A stretch of 18,218 bases of DNA from Bacteroidales bacterium. Its GTDB lineage: Bacteria; Bacteroidota; Bacteroidia; Bacteroidales; UBA932. Positions 1 through 9,070 of this stretch are shown here, piece after piece. Both the position numbers and the translations under genes were made by a program. Position 1 is the stretch's first letter. Every line of letters starts with the position of its first letter. Below the pieces are notes generated by a model. It was not told the origin of the DNA. It did not search any database and worked only from the letters and a program-made list of their open reading frames with translations. The DNA is taken from contig JAEDEB010000044.1 in the NCBI GenBank assembly GCA_016293535.1, positions 1 to 18,218 on the forward strand. The letters are read 5' to 3'.

Positions 1-2003
1 GGCTTGCAGCGACGGTTCTCCTGTCTGGCATTGCTCAAGGAGAATCTTGGGTAGTTCTCGAAAATGTCCAGACCTCGACCGAGAGTGATTCTCCATCCGT
101 TATCCAGAAGAATCAGCCTGTCATGATCCGCATCAAAGGAATAAGTGAACTGCATTCCATATGAAGAGAGTTCCTCTGTAAGTTCATCGAATATGTCAAT
201 CATCTCCGGGACCTTGTCGTCATCGTTCTGGGTATGAAGTTCTATCGTCACATCCTCAGGGTTGTCGCTGCAGTCACGTACCATCTGAATGAATTCGATG
301 AAGTTGTCCACCTGATATGGATAGCGGATGAATGGATCGATGACAGTGATCTTCTTCGCCGTACGGACATACTCTCCGAACAGGTTCCTGTATGACACGC
401 CCTTCTGGTTCGTCCTGACGCTGACCATTTTTGTGCACAGTTCGGCAGGTGACTCCTTCTGGGAATCATTCTGTGATGCCGGCTCTGGATTATCCGATTT
501 TTCCGGTTCCGGCAAGACGGGTGACTTGTCCTCCATACCGTTCTCTATCTGTTCCAATGTCTGTACCCTTCTCACCTCGCCGGTATGCAGCACGGTGTAG
601 TCGAATTTTGCCGGTTCAGCCTTGAAGGTCTCGTCGATGATGTACAACTGGTCCTTGACTCTCTTTCTGCACTCCGCAGCGAAGTCGATTATCTCAAGTG
701 CCTCTTCCTCGGTGTATTTTCCATCGGGATAGAGTAGCTTGATCATTCCGGAGAAGGTTTTCCTTATGGCGAGGTGGTCCCTCTCAGACAGGGAACCGTC
801 GAACTTGACGTATCTCTTGAGGTCTCCTGAGCAGTCGATGCTCCTGAGTTCATGGAGGATGGCTGCGATATAGTCGGTGATCAGGCCGTAGCCACAGCTG
901 AAACTGTCCTTCTTCAGCATCTTTACCTCCCATCCAGGATTGTAAAGGTGTATGCGGTCAAGGAATGCTCCCTTGATGAATGCCGTAGGGATGGACTCGA
1001 ACAGGTGGGAGTGTTCAAGCATATACCTCACTGTATGTTTGGTATTACCTACGAAACTGATCGAAGCACTCGCTTCATGCGGGTTGCCTCCCCTGTTGAA
1101 TGACTTGTTAGCCAGATAGTTCTGCATCGTGTCAATCAGGACGGGGTCCACTGACTTGCCTTTCTGCTGCTCGTACTCGTCCCAGGCCACCACGTCCCAG
1201 AACCCCACCAGACCGAGGATCTCCCTGTTGCCGGACATCTTAACGAACAATCTGGCCGAGGTTACGTCTCCTCCGCTGACGAGCACCCCGTAAGGGGACA
1301 ACTCCTGGAAGACGTGTGACTTTCCGGTACCCTTAGGTCCGAGTTCCATGAAATTGAAATTGTTCTCAATGTGAGGCATCAGTCTCGCAAGCACTATGAA
1401 CTTCTCCCTCCGGTTCAGTTTGTCCGGATTGAGCCCGACAGTATGAATGAGGAAATCAATCCATTCGTCAGTCGTGAACTTCTTCCGCTGCGAGATGTAT
1501 TCGTTGATATCGACGTTTGATATCTGAATAGGCTTCAGGGTTTGGATCTCCCAATGGAACTTGATGTCCTCCCCGGGGAGGTATCCGATGGTGACTATGC
1601 ACCACACTCCGTTGCCGGACAGCAGTTTCTCGTTTGCCTTGACATAATCGGTCGCTATAGGTATGCCCGACAGGCCCAGGTTCGCGAACGAGGCTACATA
1701 GCAGTCCATCCTTTCGTTAAGCACTACGGAAACCTTGTCAATTATGCGATATCTTCCAGCCTCGTGGATTTTTCCCTTCACAATCTCAGCGTCGGCCCTG
1801 TTCACATAGTTGTTGCGGATGACGCTCTTGACCTTCTCGAGGCCTTCTTCGATGACCTGCTCGTCATCGCTGGCACAGTACTGTCCCAGCAGGTACTCCA
1901 ACACGTAGGTAGGAACCGGGAGATTGCCTTTCACCTGAAAGGCGAGGTCCTTCCTGACCACCTTCCCCTGGAAGGCATCCATTATCTTTTCTTGCAATGT
2001 CAT
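1..2003 (-). CDS. brxL: BrxL, Lon-like AAA+ protein of BREX with an MIT_C-like C-terminus (3' end cut off)
   Basis: The frame is open from the ATG at 2001-2003 to the left edge, about 667 codons with no stop. The N-terminal ~200 residues match the BrxL N-terminal domain. An AAA+ core follows, with Walker A GPKGTGKS (residues 222-229) and Walker B DVVAWDE (270-276). A Pro/Glu/Ser-rich linker (about 496-524) leads to a C-terminal module. That module has DPFIRYPYQ (from 556), HDR (627-629), NGW (635-637) and GRGLDIF (642-648), followed by a RFSL element and an R-x-C-K-like end. These are landmarks of the MIT_C domain of eukaryotic MITD1, a phospholipase-D-like fold, whereas characterised BrxL proteins end in a Lon-protease-like domain. 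BrxL is a ring-forming, DNA-binding AAA+ protein needed for phage exclusion. The start lies 2 nt after the pglZ stop, implying translational coupling. By comparison with MITD1 only 10-30 residues should be missing. Identity as BrxL is firm; the tail assignment is motif-based. Confidence 0.93.
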   Translation of the reverse strand, partial: MTLQEKIMDAFQGKVVRKDLAFQVKGNLPVPTYVLEYLLGQYCASDDEQVIEEGLEKVKSVIRNNYVNRADAEIVKGKIHEAGRYRIIDKVSVVLNERMDCYVASFANLGLSGIPIATDYVKANEKLLSGNGVWCIVTIGYLPGEDIKFHWEIQTLKPIQISNVDINEYISQRKKFTTDEWIDFLIHTVGLNPDKLNRREKFIVLARLMPHIENNFNFMELGPKGTGKSHVFQELSPYGVLVSGGDVTSARLFVKMSGNREILGLVGFWDVVAWDEYEQQKGKSVDPVLIDTMQNYLANKSFNRGGNPHEASASISFVGNTKHTVRYMLEHSHLFESIPTAFIKGAFLDRIHLYNPGWEVKMLKKDSFSCGYGLITDYIAAILHELRSIDCSGDLKRYVKFDGSLSERDHLAIRKTFSGMIKLLYPDGKYTEEEALEIIDFAAECRKRVKDQLYIIDETFKAEPAKFDYTVLHTGEVRRVQTLEQIENGMEDKSPVLPEPEKSDNPEPASQNDSQKESPAELCTKMVSVRTNQKGVSYRNLFGEYVRTAKKITVIDPFIRYPYQVDNFIEFIQMVRDCSDNPEDVTIELHTQNDDDKVPEMIDIFDELTEELSSYGMQFTYSFDADHDRLILLDNGWRITLGRGLDIFENYPRFSLSNARQENRRCK

Positions 2004-2005
2004 AC

Positions 2006-4543
2006 CTAAAAGTCCTGTTCAATTAATGTCTTGTTCGTAACTGTAGCCTTGGCGATAGGGTTCAACCGGTCGTCAACATCGAATATCCTCAGCTCCAGAA
2101 GGCCTCCGGACGCAGGCTTGGTAAGTACCAGTTCAACCGTCGAGAACCTGTTCTGTGGGTTCACGTCAGTGCTGCTGAGGGAAATCTCCTTTTCTGCAGT
2201 GAGGAGTTCGGCCCCTTCATAAATGCCACATACCACCGTCCGCTCCTTGTAGTCCTCGGATACGGCCTGGTTCTGTATCAAGCTGAACTTGAGCCGGCTC
2301 GAAACGATGCTTAGTGCCGAGTCGATGAGTGTAACTCCAACCTTCTCCTTGTTGTCCTCACGCCTGAGGTGGCTATAAAGGACAGGAATGACCATCTCCT
2401 GAAGGGATGCACCTCCGTGGGCGAACTCATATCCTCCGCCTTCGGCATAAAGGCGGTTTGTCCCGTCAGGGACAGCGACGAGCTTGCCGTCCGATGTCAT
2501 TGTGGAAACCGAGTCCATCTGGTACTTGGAGATGCCGAGGACCGGAGCATTATCATCGGTGATGTAGTATCGTGTCTTCCTCTCGTCGTATCCGTCAGTG
2601 ATCTTGTGCTTATCCTTCTCCTCGAACCTTATGTCGTTGTATAGGAATCCGTGGTCGCTGGTCACATAAACGTTGGCGACGTTGTAGGTTGCGTGAAGGG
2701 AAGGGATGAGCTTCTTTATCTCCGCCACGGCCTCAGAGCAGGCCTTCGCCGTCTTCTCCGGATTGTCGTGCGATATGGAGTCAATAGTATCATGGAAGAT
2801 ATATACCAGCGGGCTCTTGAACAGCTCTCTCTTCTGTGTCATAGAGTATTTGGACAGGTCAGAGTAGTCGATGCAGATGGCGTTCGGCTCATATCTCCTT
2901 ATATGCGCGGTCCTCTTCTCAATGGTGTCAAGCACCTCCCCGTCGACAAGTACGTTGCAGTTGTCATACTGTAGGCTGGTGTGCGGAAGAAGGGTAACTT
3001 TGCTGTACTTTGTCTCCGTCGGGAGTACCGCAAGTGCCGGTGTAAGGGTTGCGCTGTGCTTAGCGTCCCCGAGGTTGTTGAGAATCTCACTCGCCACCTC
3101 ATACCGGAGCGCATCGCTCACGATGATTACTCTCTTCGCATTTACTCCCTTGAGTTTCTCCTTGTAGAAGTCCTGCTGGTGGAGAATGCCGTCAAGACGG
3201 GACAGAGGGATGCCGCTCTCATTAACGCACCGGATCCATTCCTGATTGAAAAGGTTGCACTGCTTGGAGTACTCCGCGTCGAGATGTGTCTTGAAAGCCA
3301 TTACGGCATCGTACACCGGAAGCATCGGATCAATATCGCAGAAGGAACCGACCGACAGCCTATAGTATGAGTCCACAAGGTAGAACTCGTTCCAGTACTT
3401 GTAGATGTACTCCATCGGGGTCTTCAGCTTGTATGAACCGAGTCCCTGCATTTTCTCAAGCATGTAGCATGCGTTCGACAGGTAATCCAAAGCCTTCTGC
3501 AGGGCGGAGTCCATCGGCAGCCGGATGGAGAGCGACCTGAGTCTCTCGTTGGTCTCCACGGGAGCGGAGAAAGCCTTCTCCTCTACGAGGTTCCTGACGA
3601 TAGGGCAGGCGAGAGCCTCGGTGATATACGAGTACTCAGCGTCCGGACCATACCATCTGATGATGCTCTCCTCCTTTATCGCAGAGGCAAGGATGGCTAC
3701 GGCCTTGCTGAAATCATCCGCAAGGGTAGGGTGGTTGGCAGCGTGTTCCCTGAGGCTGTTGAGCCTCTGAAGGACTACTGCGTCTTCTATCTTGTACTCC
3801 CTGTAGTCATCAGCTGCTATGGCAGGTATGCCTTGGGTAATGGCGTTATACTTGAATGATTCTGCGAACTTCCTTATACGGGCGGAAGTCATTATATCGA
3901 ACGGGAATCCCGCGATGCTAATGAGACGCTCATTGAGGGCCGTCTGGGCATCCTTGTTGTTCATCAGGGCGCGGATGAAGGTGCTGAGCCTGTCCGATTC
4001 GGACTCAATGCCGCACAGGCATACGAGCTTGATGATGATGTCATCCCAGGACAGGAGCTTGGATGCGCCCATATAGCCGCTCAGCAGGGCACGGTTGCAG
4101 ATATCTATGGAGAATACACCCGGCTTGTAGTAGTCGGAAAGGATCTTGTCGAACTTGGACAGCTGCATCTCTGCCACATGACGGGAGACGTACGGGGCGA
4201 AATCCTTTCCGATTCCCTTGAGCTGCATGAAGGTGATGTAGTTCTCCTCGCTGTAGACCATGTTCGCCTTCATTTCACCGTAGAGAGGGAAGTCGGCCAT
4301 GTCCTGATGACATTCCGGCGTGCTCATTCCCTGGATGATGAGGATAACCTTGTCATCTTTCCATTCGTGAGTAAGGTTGTACTTTATGGTGAACCAGTTA
4401 CCCTTGAACACCACCAGCCTGTATCCATCTCTCCATTCAAGGTCCTCGAGCTCATTGAGGATTCCGCCCATACTGTCGAACACAAAGAGAGTTCTCAGCT
4501 GTGGGTTGCCGTCGAAATAGGAGTATATCTTCTTTTGTATCAT
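2006..4543 (-). CDS. pglZ: PglZ, BREX-1 alkaline-phosphatase-superfamily protein (type A)
   Basis: This is an 845-residue protein, the usual length for BREX type 1 PglZ. The C-terminal half carries the phosphatase-fold metal-site motifs: VIIVSDALRYE (472-482), the LPTETK loop with the likely nucleophile region (507-512), HDTID (584-588), VTSDHGFLYND (627-637) and HGGASLQEM (709-717). The N-terminal ~450 residues are the largely helical region typical of the family and contain no recognised catalytic motif. PglZ is essential for BREX exclusion and supports PglX methylation; its physiological substrate is not settled. The ATG at 4541-4543 gives MIQKKIYSYF, a natural family start. The gene sits 67 nt after the DUF262 gene, the widest gap in the operon, and ends with TAG 2 nt before the brxL ATG. 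By eye its base composition is near 50% GC, like brxC and unlike the upstream DUF262 genes. No disruption is seen. Confidence 0.96.
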   Translation of the reverse strand: MIQKKIYSYFDGNPQLRTLFVFDSMGGILNELEDLEWRDGYRLVVFKGNWFTIKYNLTHEWKDDKVILIIQGMSTPECHQDMADFPLYGEMKANMVYSEENYITFMQLKGIGKDFAPYVSRHVAEMQLSKFDKILSDYYKPGVFSIDICNRALLSGYMGASKLLSWDDIIIKLVCLCGIESESDRLSTFIRALMNNKDAQTALNERLISIAGFPFDIMTSARIRKFAESFKYNAITQGIPAIAADDYREYKIEDAVVLQRLNSLREHAANHPTLADDFSKAVAILASAIKEESIIRWYGPDAEYSYITEALACPIVRNLVEEKAFSAPVETNERLRSLSIRLPMDSALQKALDYLSNACYMLEKMQGLGSYKLKTPMEYIYKYWNEFYLVDSYYRLSVGSFCDIDPMLPVYDAVMAFKTHLDAEYSKQCNLFNQEWIRCVNESGIPLSRLDGILHQQDFYKEKLKGVNAKRVIIVSDALRYEVASEILNNLGDAKHSATLTPALAVLPTETKYSKVTLLPHTSLQYDNCNVLVDGEVLDTIEKRTAHIRRYEPNAICIDYSDLSKYSMTQKRELFKSPLVYIFHDTIDSISHDNPEKTAKACSEAVAEIKKLIPSLHATYNVANVYVTSDHGFLYNDIRFEEKDKHKITDGYDERKTRYYITDDNAPVLGISKYQMDSVSTMTSDGKLVAVPDGTNRLYAEGGGYEFAHGGASLQEMVIPVLYSHLRREDNKEKVGVTLIDSALSIVSSRLKFSLIQNQAVSEDYKERTVVCGIYEGAELLTAEKEISLSSTDVNPQNRFSTVELVLTKPASGGLLELRIFDVDDRLNPIAKATVTNKTLIEQDF

Positions 4544-4610
4544 AATCTTATAACCATATTGCTGTTATCCCGATTATTCGTTTAGATTCGATTTACTTCA
4601 TGTGAGTAAT

Positions 4611-7154
4611 TCATTTCTTCATCAACATCACAAGAGCATCTTCAAGATTGTTAAGTTTGGTCATTATGCTAGATTCTGCTGTCCCTTTCCATTGGAAAGA
4701 ATTGTCCGAATCACTCCTCTTGAAGTTTAGCCCCAAAAGTATTTCGGTAAGTTCTTCCGGGTAATCATCCCTTTTAGTATTGTCGAAGGCAAATGAAATC
4801 AGGAAGTAATCAAGTTCATAATTGCTTTTTATGACTGAATCTATATAGAAATGATACCTGTTCTTTTTATAAGTCAAGCCATAGCCGTATATATAAGGAA
4901 CGATCTCCCAGGTCTTTTGTTCCTCGTAGCTACAGAAGAACAATTTTTTAGGACGATTTCTAAACTTCCGTAACCAAAGATGATAGGTATACAATTCCAC
5001 ATGATATGAATTACTAAACCAATGCCTCAAAACTATGACTTGGTTGTCATACATTGCAATATATCCTTTTTCACTAAGCTGAAGTAGTTCTGGAGTTTCA
5101 ATTAATATATTTCTCCATTGGGAGTCGGAATCAGGGATGCACTGACTTTTAATCTCATTAGTGATGTCTTCAAGATTGTGGACCTGGTCGAATACTTGTT
5201 TGACATAGTTCTTGCGTTTCCTATTTCCGTCGTAATCGGAGATGCGTAGGAATCTTTTCCAGCTTGAGTCTCGTTTGACATTTCGAGCTACTGTTTCTGT
5301 TGACAAAAGATTATATCTGTCCGAGGATGCCCCCATCAAATAGTTCCCTTGTCGAAGAACCGCACGCTCAAAACAATAGTTAACATCGTTGTGACGGATT
5401 CCTTTATCATTAAGTTCGAAGATATGTGATGCGATTGTAGAGTATTTCTTGAATAACTCTAATGCATCAGCGGTGATTAAATCAACATTATCAAAATCGA
5501 AGGAAGATACATTAATTCCGGAGAACTCGAGAAGGAATCCAATCTGTCCGTTGAAATAGGAATGCTTCTCGATGTTTTCAATACATTGTTTCCATCCGTC
5601 AATTGCAAATATCCTAGCTTTTACACGTTCTTCCCGAATCTGATGACTGGTAAAACCATCAAAGTCGTTATTCTGAATATAAGTCAGGATATCTTTCGAG
5701 TAAGGCAGGAGGTTCTTAATGGAGTGCATAGCTCGGACCATATCGGCATTACTGTCGATAATGGAATTATCTGGATGCGTCAAGTTGTGAACCACACGCA
5801 TCCATTGTTCTATGCCTTCGGTGTCACCTTTATGCTGTATAAGGAATTGAATATATGCGTAGAACTGAATTCTCTCATTGCGTGACAAATCATTCTTTAT
5901 GACTTTTCCAAAAATGGCTTCTTCGTTGAAATAGAAAGAGTACTCCTTAGGGATAACTGGCTTTATCTTATCGTTGTTATTATATAAGGCGTCCAAAGAG
6001 TCTACAAGCATGATTAAAGCATCGGCATTTAATGCTTTGGTGGACTCATATTTGCTGAACGAAAGGCTCTTGAGATTCGGGTCTGTACTTGTCAGAATCT
6101 CAAGGGTATTATCAGAGCTTAACTTGTTGACAGAAGCATAATGACAGGTAAGTATCACCCTGATATAGTTCTCAATATAGGTATCGAGATTCGTTTCTTT
6201 GCCGCCTTTGCAGTATTGCCAAAACAATGTGGTCCATTTAGTGTCAATATTGAAAGAGAAATATTGATGGAAATCGACCTCCTTTATTGAATCCGCATAT
6301 TTCAGACGATATCTCTTTGCTTTCAAGGCAGGTTCTTCATCCATGAGTTTCTTTATGTATTGTTCAAACTTTGCCTTAAAGTTTTCATATCTAGTAAGAG
6401 GCTTGCCCCTTGAATTCATCTTTATGTAGAGATCATCAGTAAGTCGATACTTATTCAAATCTTTATAGATGAATGTAATAGTAGGATTCTCCTCATCCAT
6501 AAGCCCTTTGAGAAACTCTGGATGTCCCATAAATTTCTTATATATGGCATCAAGCATTACAAGCATGGACTGAATGGTCGGGTCATTATTCCAGATTCTG
6601 AAATACCACGGTTCATTCTTGATTGTCCCGGCTAGGCTTTTATACCTCTTACCATTCTTATCTTCAACTTCGATAAGATTGTTCATATCAATTACTGACT
6701 GCATAAGAGCATTGCAGAAGTCTGTACTGCTCTGTCTTGTCTTATAGGTAAACTTGGACTGTCCATTATCAGTCAGCAGGGCAGAGCGATAAGCCTCTTG
6801 TAGAAGGTTGCCTTCTTCGTTTTCTTCCTGAATCTGATACAGGAACCAATGCAGCAGAAAAAGAGTTGTCAGCCTTTGCTGACCATCAAGAGGGATAAAG
6901 TTCGTATATTCATCCTCATCATCACTCTGAAGAGTCCCATATACGAAATCCAAATCTCTATTAGGAACCCCCTCATTAAGATAACCATATAATGCATCCA
7001 AAAAATCTGATCGAACCTCTGTAGTCTGCTCGTCCGTCCTTCCTTGAGCATAATCGCGTTGAATGATAGGAATCACTATTTTGAACTGCTTCTGAGAAAA
7101 CAGTTTGAAAAAGGAAAGCCTCTCTCCAAAATCCGATGTCAAGTTTTGTCCCAT
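4611..7154 (-). CDS. Long DUF262 (GmrS/ParB-like) protein, no visible HNH domain
   Basis: This 847-residue protein begins with a DUF262 domain. Its motifs are IPIIQRDYAQGR (28-39), the signature LDGQQRLTTL (89-98) and LYIKMNSRGKPLTRYENFK (242-260). DUF262 is the ParB/sulfiredoxin-like NTP-binding and nuclease domain of GmrS in type IV restriction. The middle is helical and contains RVVHNLTH (453-460) and FNGQIGFLLEF (534-544). Further on are a basic SWKRFLR (630-636) and an aromatic-rich C-terminus of unknown fold. No DUF1524 signature (a His followed by NLxLL...N...F..KR) is visible, unlike in the neighbouring gene. It may therefore act with that neighbour or carry an unrecognised effector domain. 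Its ATG is 5 nt after the upstream stop, so the two DUF262 genes look co-translated. Sampled GC is about 33%, well below the BREX core, which suggests separate acquisition. A role in restricting modified phage DNA is inferred from family and location. Confidence 0.85.
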   Translation of the reverse strand: MGQNLTSDFGERLSFFKLFSQKQFKIVIPIIQRDYAQGRTDEQTTEVRSDFLDALYGYLNEGVPNRDLDFVYGTLQSDDEDEYTNFIPLDGQQRLTTLFLLHWFLYQIQEENEEGNLLQEAYRSALLTDNGQSKFTYKTRQSSTDFCNALMQSVIDMNNLIEVEDKNGKRYKSLAGTIKNEPWYFRIWNNDPTIQSMLVMLDAIYKKFMGHPEFLKGLMDEENPTITFIYKDLNKYRLTDDLYIKMNSRGKPLTRYENFKAKFEQYIKKLMDEEPALKAKRYRLKYADSIKEVDFHQYFSFNIDTKWTTLFWQYCKGGKETNLDTYIENYIRVILTCHYASVNKLSSDNTLEILTSTDPNLKSLSFSKYESTKALNADALIMLVDSLDALYNNNDKIKPVIPKEYSFYFNEEAIFGKVIKNDLSRNERIQFYAYIQFLIQHKGDTEGIEQWMRVVHNLTHPDNSIIDSNADMVRAMHSIKNLLPYSKDILTYIQNNDFDGFTSHQIREERVKARIFAIDGWKQCIENIEKHSYFNGQIGFLLEFSGINVSSFDFDNVDLITADALELFKKYSTIASHIFELNDKGIRHNDVNYCFERAVLRQGNYLMGASSDRYNLLSTETVARNVKRDSSWKRFLRISDYDGNRKRKNYVKQVFDQVHNLEDITNEIKSQCIPDSDSQWRNILIETPELLQLSEKGYIAMYDNQVIVLRHWFSNSYHVELYTYHLWLRKFRNRPKKLFFCSYEEQKTWEIVPYIYGYGLTYKKNRYHFYIDSVIKSNYELDYFLISFAFDNTKRDDYPEELTEILLGLNFKRSDSDNSFQWKGTAESSIMTKLNNLEDALVMLMKK

Positions 7155-7159
7155 AATAC

Positions 7160-9061
7160 TTACGCTTTAATATATGGTGAAACAAATTCTTTCAAGCAGG
7201 CAAGGTAGTCTTTTGCATCTGAATTCTCCCAATGCATCAGATTGTTGCTTCTTTTTGAATAATATTTCAGGAAAAGGTTTTTTGTTGCAATAGGCACAAA
7301 TATTCCGAGTTCGTCATTTGCAATGATTCTCTTTCTCTTTATCGGGAAGAATGCATTGCCGTAACTGCGGTTAGTTTCCTCATCAAGCAATGTTAGGTTG
7401 GAGATGTTGTCCTTGTCTTCCACTTTATCCTCATTGAAAAATGATTGGACCTCCTTGAATACGTTTTCAAAGTTGGATAAGCCCTCTTTCCGAAGTGAAT
7501 TAATGCTATTCACAAGTTTCAGTTCGGAGCGCAACAAGCCATTCCTTGCCTGTTCTGGATTATTTTTAATTTCTATCTCCAGATTACTGATGTGTTGATT
7601 GACTTTATCTTCTGCGGCAGAACCAACGAAGAACTCGAGCATGTCGTCAATCCATCTCCTTTGCTGATTTTCATTTGTGATGGTCTTATCAGTTTGAGAA
7701 CAAACGTGCTCGATGTCCCACTTCTCCATTTTGTATTTGTTGAAAGGGAATCTCATGTCAGATTTCTTGTCTTTAAGCGCAGTAAGAATATTGAACAACA
7801 ATAAAACTTGTTTGATACTGTATTTGTTTTCTGCAAAAGACAGATCATCAATCGATAACCTACCAAGTTTGTTACTTATCTCCTTCTTTATGTAGTTAAG
7901 AAATTCATCCTTTTTCTTGGACTTAGAGGCGTTTATCAAAGTCCTGATATCCGCCTTGTATTCTATCAAGAATCCAATAAGATGATAAAGCGTGCGGTCT
8001 TCGTACCACTCAACAAAAGTCTGGTATATCTGTTTGACGTTATCCCAGATTTTGTTTATGCATTCCTGATTCTTGAATCGTTGGTTCTTTTCTGACTTCT
8101 TTTCGGATTTGAGTGATTCCAACTCTTTATTGAACTCATTGAACGTATGATAGAATTCTGAATCGATAGTCCTACTTTTCATCAGATCAAAGATGAACTC
8201 AATTCGATTCTCATAAGTAAAAGGATAATCTGAGCGATACAAAAAATACCAGAAGGAGTCATCCTGCAACCGCTGTTCAATGCTATTCCATTCGGTAGCT
8301 ATCTGGAGTTGTCTCATTGTGTCATCCGAGGAAAGAAAGTTCCCCTTTTTCAGAAGCAGAGCCTTAATCAATTCGGCATTTGTAAGAGGAATCTTGCCGA
8401 TATTTAAACGGGTGAAAATATCTATTGAACTTGAGGTGTTATCTCCAGAAACCTCATACCATATGACTCTTACGTTACGGGCAAGGTCGATGTTTTCCTC
8501 TGCATCGAATTTGTGTTCGAGCAGGATTCGTGCTATTTCATTACGCAACTCAGCTTTGGAATCAATCCACTGGTATACCGCATCATAAACTGACTTCATA
8601 TAATAGAAGTCAATAAATTCATTGGCTTTACCTGTATTCTGGTCAATTTCCGTAAGAAATTTATTAGAGTCGTATTCTTTGCGAGTTTCGTAATTAATCG
8701 AATAAAGTTGGAATTTCGGATAGAGTATTTCACAAACTTTCCATATGCATTTCATTATGATATAGAGAGTCGTCAGACGTTGTTGTCCGTCGATGACTTC
8801 ATATCCTTCAATATATTCTTCTCTTCCGTCTCCTTTCCTTTCTGTCCATTCCTTCTTTTTTACCACAATCGGTTGAAGACAATAGTATTCACCGGAGGCC
8901 ACATTGCCTTGATCATTCCGCTTGCAGAACTCCTCGAAATCAGAAAGCATTTGTATAGCTTGCGAAGCTGTCCATCTATAACCACGCTGATAGTCAGGTA
9001 TGTAGAAATTCATTCCTGAAAGCGAAGCTATACTTCTTACATCTATAGTATTTGAACACAT
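7160..9061 (-). CDS. GmrSD-type restriction protein (DUF262 + DUF1524 fusion)
   Basis: This 633-residue protein has both halves of a GmrSD type IV restriction enzyme. The N-terminal DUF262 domain shows IPDYQRGYRW (21-30), VIDGQQRLTTL (89-99) and FTRLNIGKIPLTNAELIKAL (216-235). The C-terminal DUF1524 HNH-like nuclease shows WDIEHVCSQ (448-456, His 452 the likely catalytic residue), then NLTLLDEETNRSYGNAFF (555-572) followed by KRKR. This arrangement is intact and of normal length for single-chain GmrSD/BrxU-type proteins. Such enzymes use NTP hydrolysis to cut modified DNA, such as glucosylated or hydroxymethylated cytosine; the modification recognised here cannot be told. The gene starts 9 nt after the pglX stop and ends 5 nt before the next DUF262 gene. 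A precedent for a GmrSD enzyme inside a BREX island is BrxU of the Escherichia fergusonii plasmid system. A sampled line has about 33% GC, in contrast to the flanking core. Confidence 0.9.
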   Translation of the reverse strand: MCSNTIDVRSIASLSGMNFYIPDYQRGYRWTASQAIQMLSDFEEFCKRNDQGNVASGEYYCLQPIVVKKKEWTERKGDGREEYIEGYEVIDGQQRLTTLYIIMKCIWKVCEILYPKFQLYSINYETRKEYDSNKFLTEIDQNTGKANEFIDFYYMKSVYDAVYQWIDSKAELRNEIARILLEHKFDAEENIDLARNVRVIWYEVSGDNTSSSIDIFTRLNIGKIPLTNAELIKALLLKKGNFLSSDDTMRQLQIATEWNSIEQRLQDDSFWYFLYRSDYPFTYENRIEFIFDLMKSRTIDSEFYHTFNEFNKELESLKSEKKSEKNQRFKNQECINKIWDNVKQIYQTFVEWYEDRTLYHLIGFLIEYKADIRTLINASKSKKKDEFLNYIKKEISNKLGRLSIDDLSFAENKYSIKQVLLLFNILTALKDKKSDMRFPFNKYKMEKWDIEHVCSQTDKTITNENQQRRWIDDMLEFFVGSAAEDKVNQHISNLEIEIKNNPEQARNGLLRSELKLVNSINSLRKEGLSNFENVFKEVQSFFNEDKVEDKDNISNLTLLDEETNRSYGNAFFPIKRKRIIANDELGIFVPIATKNLFLKYYSKRSNNLMHWENSDAKDYLACLKEFVSPYIKA

Positions 9062-9070
9062 GGCAAATCA

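Noticed and set aside
1542..2009. 155-codon plus-strand open frame near the left end
   Set aside because: It is antisense to the brxL N-terminal domain, whose translation matches the family. The real gene is on the minus strand.
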